This document shows, one piece after another, positions 5,677 to 10,626 of a DNA stretch of 11,984 nt (within the stretch, counting starts at the first letter, position 1; each line of letters begins with the position of its first letter). Source of the stretch: Clostridiales bacterium (GTDB lineage: Bacteria; Bacillota; Clostridia; WRLR01); the NCBI GenBank assembly GCA_031263625.1, contig JAISFK010000129.1:1-11984 (forward strand). Direction: 5' to 3'. Under the pieces are notes generated by a model. The model was given only the letters and a program-made list of their open reading frames with translations. It was not told where the DNA came from and did not search any database. A program made the translations under genes and the position numbers.

Positions 5677-8091
5677 ATGGACGCAGGCAAGCACGGCAGC
5701 ACAGACGGAAACGGAAACGGGAATGGGAGCGGGGGCGGCGGCGCCGGGGCGCGCGGCGGCATGGATGCCGGCGCTGGCGCTGTTGCGGGCGCGGGCGCTG
5801 GTGCGATTGCGGCCACGGCTGCAACCGCGGCCGCTAAAGTGCGGGGCATCAAGGGGATTTTCACGAAGGCGCCGGAGCAGACGCCAAGCAGGGGAGAGCC
5901 GGACGGCGCGCTCTGCGGCAACGGCGACATAGGCGTCTGCGCGGGGAACAGCCCGGACAAGCTGACATTCTGGATCTGCAAAAATGACATCTGGCGCGCC
6001 AAGCCGCACCAGAACGGCGGCGGGGCCCGCTCGTTCGGCTATCTGCAGCTGGACGTGCCGCAGCTTGCGGGCGCGGAGTTTTACGCCGAGCAGCACATCG
6101 CCGCCGCCGACATACACACGGACATGGCGAAGGGCGGCGCCAGGCTGAAGACAAAAACTTACGCCGACTACAACGCCAACGTTGTCGTCACGACCCTGTC
6201 CAACGCGGGGGATGAGGCCATCGGCGTCCGCGTCAGCCTGAGAGCGATACGCGGGAACGAGCCGGTCGAAGACTTTGTCTACTACCACGTCGGCACGGAG
6301 CAGTACGAGACGACGGGGCGGGAGGCCGTTTGCTCCGAGGGGGCCGCAGGAAACGCGCTTTCCATGTCCAAGGCGTTCAGGGGGGCGGATCTGGACTGGG
6401 AGGTCGAGGCTTTCGCGCTCTCGAAGGTGCTGGGCAAGGAGAGCGCCGAGTTCGAGCTTGGCGCGGGCGAGGAGGTCACGGTCGTCACCGCGGCGTGCAC
6501 GAGCTTTGACGCCGAAGGCAGCCCGGAAAGCGCGTGCAGGGAGCTCATTGGGCGCATGTGCGCCGAGGGGGCGGTGCAGGCCGCGCGCGCGGAGCACGAG
6601 CGCTGGTGGGAGGATTTTTGGTCCACGTCCTCGATCTCGATCCCCGGCGAGCCGGAGATCGAGAAATACTGGTATGCGTCGCATTACCTGCTGGCGTGCT
6701 GCTGCAAGGCGGGGAAGTTCGCCCCAGGGCTTTACGGGGCGTGGGTGACGACCGATGAGCCGAACTGGGGCGGGGACTATCACTTTGACTATAACCACGA
6801 GGCGCCCTGGTGGGGCGTGTACTCGTCGAACAAAGTTGGCTTGGCCGACGTGTACGACACGCCGCTGCTCGAGTACGTGGACATGGGGACCAGAAGGGCG
6901 CGGGAGCTGCTGGGCGCGCGCGGCATCTTGCAGATGGTCGGCATAGGGCCGAAAGGCTGCAACATCGGCGAAATATTTTTCCCCGACGGCGCGCTGTGCC
7001 CCCTCGGCGCGTACTGGGGGCAGAAGTTCGACGCCGTGTACGCCGCGCTGAACATGGTGACGCGGTACTATATGACATGCGACGGCGAATACGCGCGCAA
7101 AATACTGCCCTACCTGGTCGGCGCCGTCGAGTTCTGGGAGGACTGGCTGGAGCTTGAGGACGGGCGGTATGTCATCTACAACGACTACGCCGGAGAAAAC
7201 GGCTGGGCGCTGGGGGATCCCGGCAGAAGCGACAAGCATGACCCCAAGCACGACTTCAACCCGCTCATCAGCCTCGCCTTCATCAGGATAGCCGCAAAGG
7301 GCCTGATTGACATCGCGGGCGATCTCGGGCTGTACCAGGAGCGCCTGCCCGCGTGGCAGGACATGCTGGACCGCCTCAGCGAGTTCCCCACGCACGAGGT
7401 GAACGGCAAAACCGTCTATCGCCTCCAGGAGAGGAACATGCCCCAGGAGGGCAAGGGGCGGCCGGCGAGGAAAAACGTCGGGACCGCCCCGATCTTTCCG
7501 GGCAATTTCATAGGCGCCGCCTCGTCCGGCGCGGAGCTGGAAATCGCCCGCAATTCCTTTGAGGAAGCCGTGTCGTGGGAGCATTTCAACGCCTTTTCGA
7601 TCTTTTACCCGATGGCTGCGCGCGTGGGCTACCCCCCGGACGAAATCATCAGGCACCTCAACGATCAGATCCGAAACCACAGCTTCGGCAATTTTTTCAT
7701 CTATTACGGCGGCGGGGGCATCGAGTGCTGCAGCGGCGTGCCCTGCACGGTCAACGAGATGCTGCTGCAGAGCCATCAGGGGGAAATCCGGCTCTTTCCC
7801 AACTGGGACAGGGCAAAGGACGCGAGCTTTGACAGCCTGCGCGCATACGGGGCCTTTCTGGTGTCCGCGTCCATTGAGGGCGGCGAAATCGGCGAAGTGC
7901 GCATAGAGAGCGAGAAGGGGCGCAGGTGCCGGCTCCACTCCCCGTGGGACGAGGGCCTCAGCGTATACTGCGACGGAAGGCTGGTGCCGGTGACAAGCGT
8001 CATGACGAAAAAAGGGGAGGACTACCGCTTTGGCACGAAGCCGGGCAAGACGTATGCCGTCGTGAAGGGGTCAAAGAGGGTGGAAGCCTGA
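5677..8091 (+). CDS. GH95-like glycoside hydrolase, active-site residues altered
   Basis: An 804-residue enzyme, near the usual GH95 length. Start ATG 5677 is preceded by AAGGA with a 7-nt gap; the upstream ATGs at 5542, 5656 and 5659 lack this. There is no signal peptide, so it is probably cytoplasmic. Residues 1-53 are Gly/Ala/Asn-rich. The conserved part opens with the N-terminal beta domain (LCGNGDIGVCAGNSPDKLTFW). The (alpha/alpha)6 barrel includes WGGDYHFDYNHEAPWW at ~366-381, aligning with GH95 W-G-S-D-Y-x-L-N-I-N-x-Q-M-N-Y-W. NEMLLQSHQGEIRLFP aligns with GH95 A-E-M-L-L-Q-S-H. At the GH95 catalytic Asn-x-Asn pair this protein has Asp371-x-Asn373, and where GH95 has its catalytic Asp (Q-I-D-G-N-F) it has Glu683. 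GH95 enzymes are mostly alpha-L-fucosidases or alpha-L-galactosidases; these changes make that specificity doubtful. It is divergent from the araC-transporter genes and likely acts on imported sugar. Confidence 0.78.
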   Translation: MDAGKHGSTDGNGNGNGSGGGGAGARGGMDAGAGAVAGAGAGAIAATAATAAAKVRGIKGIFTKAPEQTPSRGEPDGALCGNGDIGVCAGNSPDKLTFWICKNDIWRAKPHQNGGGARSFGYLQLDVPQLAGAEFYAEQHIAAADIHTDMAKGGARLKTKTYADYNANVVVTTLSNAGDEAIGVRVSLRAIRGNEPVEDFVYYHVGTEQYETTGREAVCSEGAAGNALSMSKAFRGADLDWEVEAFALSKVLGKESAEFELGAGEEVTVVTAACTSFDAEGSPESACRELIGRMCAEGAVQAARAEHERWWEDFWSTSSISIPGEPEIEKYWYASHYLLACCCKAGKFAPGLYGAWVTTDEPNWGGDYHFDYNHEAPWWGVYSSNKVGLADVYDTPLLEYVDMGTRRARELLGARGILQMVGIGPKGCNIGEIFFPDGALCPLGAYWGQKFDAVYAALNMVTRYYMTCDGEYARKILPYLVGAVEFWEDWLELEDGRYVIYNDYAGENGWALGDPGRSDKHDPKHDFNPLISLAFIRIAAKGLIDIAGDLGLYQERLPAWQDMLDRLSEFPTHEVNGKTVYRLQERNMPQEGKGRPARKNVGTAPIFPGNFIGAASSGAELEIARNSFEEAVSWEHFNAFSIFYPMAARVGYPPDEIIRHLNDQIRNHSFGNFFIYYGGGGIECCSGVPCTVNEMLLQSHQGEIRLFPNWDRAKDASFDSLRAYGAFLVSASIEGGEIGEVRIESEKGRRCRLHSPWDEGLSVYCDGRLVPVTSVMTKKGEDYRFGTKPGKTYAVVKGSKRVEA

Positions 8092-8244
8092 CCGATATTC
8101 AGCACGGCGGCTCAAGATACGATCTGTGGCACATAGTCGGGGGAAGCCGTGGCAAACGCCGCGGATGCCATGGCGGCCATCAAAAAGCTTGTCTTTGAGG
8201 AAGAAGCGCTGACTTTGGCCCAGCTCGCAGAACTGCTGCTGCTG
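8085..8244 (+). pseudogene. Remnant of a glycyl radical enzyme (pyruvate formate-lyase family)
   Basis: Directly at the end of the hydrolase gene, one frame reads LTDIQHGGSRYDLWHIVG (8088-8141). The next frame then continues EAVANAADAMAAIKKLVFEE and ALTLAQLAELL (8143-8238). Joined, they match the central part of glycyl radical enzymes, which read D-I-x-H-G-G-A-(R/K)-Y-N ... (L/V)-A-(N/D)-(V/A)-x-D-(S/A)-L-A-A-I-K-K-L-V-F-E-E. Removing a single G from the run of five (8139-8143) restores one frame. The N-terminal half, the catalytic Cys loop and the C-terminal glycyl-radical loop are all missing, so about 50 residues of an ~800-residue enzyme remain. The fragment overlaps the hydrolase stop codon and is cut off by a terminator hairpin. 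It is not expected to make a working protein. Confidence 0.68.
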
Positions 8245-8248
8245 CCCG

Positions 8249-8283
8249 CAGGCGCCTCCGATGGCGGGCGGCGCCTGTTTTCT
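8249..8283 (+). terminator. Intrinsic terminator after the hydrolase gene
   Basis: CAGGCGCC (8249-8256) and GGCGCCTG (8270-8277) form a perfect 8-bp stem with a 13-nt loop, followed by TTTTCTT (8278-8284). It lies 157 nt after the hydrolase stop codon, just past the glycyl radical enzyme remnant, and should end that transcript. The following stretch, 8285-8403, contains nothing I can recognise. Confidence 0.62.
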
Positions 8284-8403
8284 TGCGGGTTTTTCCTGCG
8301 CACAGCCTTTGGCGCCCTTGTTTTGCTCCCGATCTCGCCAATTCTCCATGCTTTGCGGCTCGAGCTGTTTTCACGCTTCAGCCTTGATGCCCTGCGCCCC
8401 GTG

Positions 8404-8432
8404 TTGTGGCTTTGCCGGCTCTGTGGTAAAAT
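8404..8432 (+). promoter_or_regulatory. Predicted promoter of the AAA-ATPase/nuclease gene
   Basis: TTGTGG (8404-8409) and TAAAAT (8427-8432) are 17 nt apart, and a TGG directly before the -10 box makes an extended -10 element. The -10 box matches at five of six bases. A second possible -10, TATACT, lies at 8433-8438. Transcription would begin around 8439-8445, at the edge of the long inverted structure that follows, giving a leader of about 170 nt. Confidence 0.45.
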
Positions 8433-8433
8433 T

Positions 8434-8494
8434 ATACTCGTGTTCGATTGGAAATTCCGACCGCAATTTGCGGTCGGACAGAGGAAACGAGTAT
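8434..8494. other. Nested inverted repeat (cruciform or RNA stem) in the AAA-gene leader
   Basis: An outer stem, ATACTCGT (8434-8441) with ACGAGTAT (8487-8494), encloses a perfect 10-bp hairpin, TCCGACCGCA (8456-8465) with TGCGGTCGGA (8469-8478), loop ATT. TTC and GAA next to the outer arms extend the outer stem past a one-base bulge. No T run follows on either strand, so it is not a simple terminator. It sits 20-80 nt outside the left inverted repeat and lies in the predicted leader. It could be a recombinase or nuclease site, an RNA control element, or a selfish structured element. Confidence 0.7.
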
Positions 8495-8513
8495 TACTGA
8501 CTCGCGTTGTTTA

Positions 8514-8540
8514 TGGTAATTTCAAATGCTCGTCAGTATA
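8514..8540 (+). repeat. Left inverted repeat flanking the AAA-ATPase/nuclease gene
   Basis: TTCAAATGCTCGTCAGTATA at 8521-8540 recurs as its exact reverse complement at 10567-10586. Extending outward to 8514 gives 25 of 27 matching positions. It lies 74 nt before the coding region and points inward. No target-site duplication is visible outside the pair. Its inner end, AGTATA, also mirrors the TATACT at 8433-8438. Confidence 0.9.
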
Positions 8541-8567
8541 TCTGGCGGCGGGGAGAACGCTGAGGCT

Positions 8568-8598
8568 GGCTTTCGCGCGCGAGTTTCGCGCCAAAGCC
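8568..8598 (+). promoter_or_regulatory. Hairpin just upstream of the AAA-gene ribosome binding site
   Basis: GGCTTT-C-GCGCG (8568-8579) pairs with CGCGC-C-AAAGCC (8587-8598): six pairs, one C-C mismatch, five more pairs, and a 7-nt loop. The ribosome binding site AGGGAG (8604-8609) begins six bases later, so it is adjacent but not covered. It may affect translation or mRNA stability. Confidence 0.55.
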
Positions 8599-8614
8599 CG
8601 GAAAGGGAGTGGCC

Positions 8615-10423
8615 GTGAATATGGACGACAGGCACGTTTTTGGCAGCGCCGGCAGATACAGTCCCTCTGTTTCGTCTTTCGCGGAATTGCGGCGGGGCGA
8701 CTATTTCTACATAGACAAGACCGCCTTTATCGAGCACTTTCTGGATGACAGCGTGAACATCGCGGTGTCGCTGATATGCAGGCCGCGGCGATTCGGGAAA
8801 AGCCTCAACATGGACACGCTGCGCTGCTTCCTGACGGACAGGGAGGACAGCCGCGAGCTGTTCGCGGGTTTGGCCGTGGAGCGCTCGCGGGCATGGCAGA
8901 AGCTCAATTCCGCCCCTGTCTTTTATTTTGATTTTAAGGGGCTGACCGCCGGCGCGTATGAACGGCAGATATATGACGCTGTTTGCGCGTATTTGTTTGA
9001 CTACGCCGAATTGGTTGCGAGTCCGGCAGGCAAACGAGCCATTTCAAATTTTTTGGACGGCCGCGGCGTCATCGTGGACGGATTGCGGCTTTTAACCGAG
9101 GCGGCCTATGAGGCGACGGGGAAGAAGGCGTACATTCTCATCGACGAGTACGACAAGCTGCTGATCGACAAGGCCGAATCAGATGCTTATGCTGAAATTC
9201 GCGAGTTCCTGACATACCTGTTCTCCGCCGGGTTCAAAGGGAACGGCTGCCTGGAAAAAGCGCTGCTGACCGGCGTGATGCGCATATCCTACGAGGGGCT
9301 GTTCAGCGGGCTGAACAACGTATCCGTATTCGACGTGTTCGGCGATTTCAGGTACAGCCGGGATTTTGGCGTCACCGAGGACGAGATGCGGGAGCTCGCG
9401 GCCGCGCGCGGGCTTGACATAGGCGATATGCGCGAGTGGTACGACGGGTTTTGCGTCGGGGGGGAAAAGCTATACAACATCTTCTCCGTTTCAAGGTATC
9501 TGATTTCAAGAAAGCTGGCCCCGCACTGGGGCAAGAGCGGCACGATGGGGCTGGTGGCGCGGGCTGCCGATGCGGACAGGATGGGCGCGCTGGCGGCGAT
9601 CGTCGCCGGCGGGCGGGCGCGCGTGCCCGTAGGGCAGCTGTCCTCGCCGGCCCAGCTGGAGGCGAGCGACGCGGCCTTCTACTCGCTGCTTGTGCAGGCG
9701 GGCTATCTGGCGCTTGCCTGCGCGGCGGAGACTGACGGCAAAAATGCCGATTGCGCGAATGCCGATGGCAAAAACGCAGGCGCAGGCGAACGCCAGGGGG
9801 GCATTGGCGAACGGGAAAGCGCCGGCGGCGGCGAAGCAGGCGCCGAGGCTGCCGAGGTCGGCCAAGCAACCGCTGGCGTCGAAGGCGTTGTTGACGTCGA
9901 TGGCGTCGCCGGCGCAGAGGTCTGCGTTCCCAACAAGGAGATGCGCATAATTTGGAAGGAGTTCATATTCAACGCCGCCATACCGCGCGGCGGCATGCTC
10001 GCGCTCAGCCTGTTTGGCAGCAAGACCACGGAGGCTTTCAGGGGCGGCCTGGAACGGCTGATGACGGACGCACTCTCGTTCTGGGATTTTGGCGGCGAGC
10101 CGGAGCGCGTCTACCATGTGTTCGTGCTGGGGGGGCTCGCGTTTTCGGCTCCTGGCCTGGATCCGTCCAAGCTGAAGTCGAACAGGGAGGCGGGCGACGG
10201 CCGGTACGACATATGGATGGAGCGAAGCGGCCGGAACTACATATTCGAGTTCAAGGCGTGCGATTCCGAGCGGGAGCTGGACGAAAGAGCCGAGGCGGCC
10301 CTGCGGCAGATAGATGACAGGCGGTACGGCGCCGAGCTGGACAGGACCAAGCCGTTCTGGAAGGTGGGCGTGTCCTTCTGCGGCAAGCAGTGCAGGGTAA
10401 AATGCGAGGCGGAAGGGTCATAA
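8615..10423 (+). CDS. AAA-ATPase-like protein with C-terminal PD-(D/E)XK nuclease domain
   Basis: A 602-residue protein of the predicted AAA-ATPase family (PF09820) with the PD-(D/E)XK nuclease-like C-terminal domain formerly called DUF1703 (PF08011). After the family opening (SSFAELRRGDYFYIDKT) comes the P-loop motif CRPRRFGKS (residues 55-63), then the Walker B YILIDEYDKLL with Asp177-Glu178, and a sensor-like TGVMRISYEGLFSGLNN. The nuclease residues are intact: Asp532 in GRYDIW, and Glu545 and Lys547 in IFEFKA. Between GYLAL and VCVPNKEMR, usually joined by a short turn, lie about 66 low-complexity residues (DNA ~9725-9920). GTG 8615 is 5 nt after GGGAG; GTG 8609 and ATG 8621 are alternatives. 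Cellular function of this family is not established; many genomes carry numerous copies. It is flanked by inverted repeats and has a structured leader, unlike a routine gene. Confidence 0.9.
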   Translation: MNMDDRHVFGSAGRYSPSVSSFAELRRGDYFYIDKTAFIEHFLDDSVNIAVSLICRPRRFGKSLNMDTLRCFLTDREDSRELFAGLAVERSRAWQKLNSAPVFYFDFKGLTAGAYERQIYDAVCAYLFDYAELVASPAGKRAISNFLDGRGVIVDGLRLLTEAAYEATGKKAYILIDEYDKLLIDKAESDAYAEIREFLTYLFSAGFKGNGCLEKALLTGVMRISYEGLFSGLNNVSVFDVFGDFRYSRDFGVTEDEMRELAAARGLDIGDMREWYDGFCVGGEKLYNIFSVSRYLISRKLAPHWGKSGTMGLVARAADADRMGALAAIVAGGRARVPVGQLSSPAQLEASDAAFYSLLVQAGYLALACAAETDGKNADCANADGKNAGAGERQGGIGERESAGGGEAGAEAAEVGQATAGVEGVVDVDGVAGAEVCVPNKEMRIIWKEFIFNAAIPRGGMLALSLFGSKTTEAFRGGLERLMTDALSFWDFGGEPERVYHVFVLGGLAFSAPGLDPSKLKSNREAGDGRYDIWMERSGRNYIFEFKACDSERELDERAEAALRQIDDRRYGAELDRTKPFWKVGVSFCGKQCRVKCEAEGS

Positions 10424-10566
10424 GCCAAGGGCCATAGCTACGGTGCCAAGAATGCGAGGCGCACCGCCGCATAAACGCGCGCTGCCCAATGCCCGTTTTC
10501 CCTCAGCCTGCCAAGAGATACGGCAAAGAATTGAGCGCAAGGATATCGAATACCTCCTAGTTCTTG
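10424..10566. other. Non-coding tail of the AAA unit, with a possible coding relic
   Basis: An 11-mer, AATGCGAGGCG, from the end of the AAA gene (10400-10410) recurs at 10451-10461. A 6-bp hairpin, CGGTGC (10441-10446) with GCACCG (10461-10466), has no T run, so I see no clear terminator for the AAA gene. One plus-strand frame ends RIERKDIEYLLVLVY with a stop at 10572-10574 inside the right inverted repeat. It looks like the tail of a real protein but has no convincing start. On the minus strand a perfect AGGAGG (complement of 10552-10557) is present without a good start codon at normal spacing. Confidence 0.3.
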
Positions 10567-10593
10567 TATACTGACGAGCATTTGAATTTTCCA
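10567..10593 (-). repeat. Right inverted repeat flanking the AAA-ATPase/nuclease gene
   Basis: Positions 10567-10586 are the exact reverse complement of 8521-8540. Two mismatches appear in the outer seven bases out to 10593. It lies 144 nt after the AAA gene stop and 34 nt from the 3' end of the Sua5-YwlE gene. Sequence inside the repeat differs between the two ends, so the similarity is confined to the repeat itself. Confidence 0.9.
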
Positions 10594-10626
10594 CGCCCCA
10601 TGCGCGCCTGGTTGCCGTCCGTGCCG

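Larger units (their letters stand above)
8514..10593 (+). mobile_element. Candidate mobile or selfish unit: IR-bounded AAA-ATPase/PD-(D/E)XK gene
   Basis: A 2,080-bp segment with matched 27-bp ends in inverted orientation, containing one gene that fuses a predicted ATPase to a predicted nuclease. Perfect 20-bp inverted repeats 2 kb apart are not expected by chance. The neighbours support insertion: a decayed gene fragment on the left, and a tail-on housekeeping gene on the right. Against it, there is no recognised transposase or integrase motif, no target-site duplication, and this ATPase family is not known to be mobile. The true boundary may extend left to 8433 to include the nested hairpin. 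Confidence 0.38.

Noticed and set aside
5550..6002. N-terminal extension of the AraC protein by about 151 residues
   Set aside because: The extension is Ala/Pro-rich low complexity, is antisense to the hydrolase coding sequence, and lacks a sensor or membrane domain.
5611..7938. Minus-strand open frame of 775 codons opposite the GH95-like gene
   Set aside because: It is antisense to a conserved enzyme, has no family resemblance, and its composition is typical of a GC-rich shadow frame.
8456..8478. Intrinsic terminator at the perfect 10-bp hairpin
   Set aside because: No T run follows on either strand; it is better treated as a structured site.
8149..8748. A 199-residue plus-strand protein from GTG 8149
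   Set aside because: Only its first 30 or so residues resemble glycyl radical enzymes. It then reads through a terminator, the promoter, the inverted repeat and the AAA gene in the wrong frame.
8504..10603. Target-site duplication outside the inverted repeats
   Set aside because: The bases outside 8514 and 10593 do not match each other in direct orientation over any useful length.
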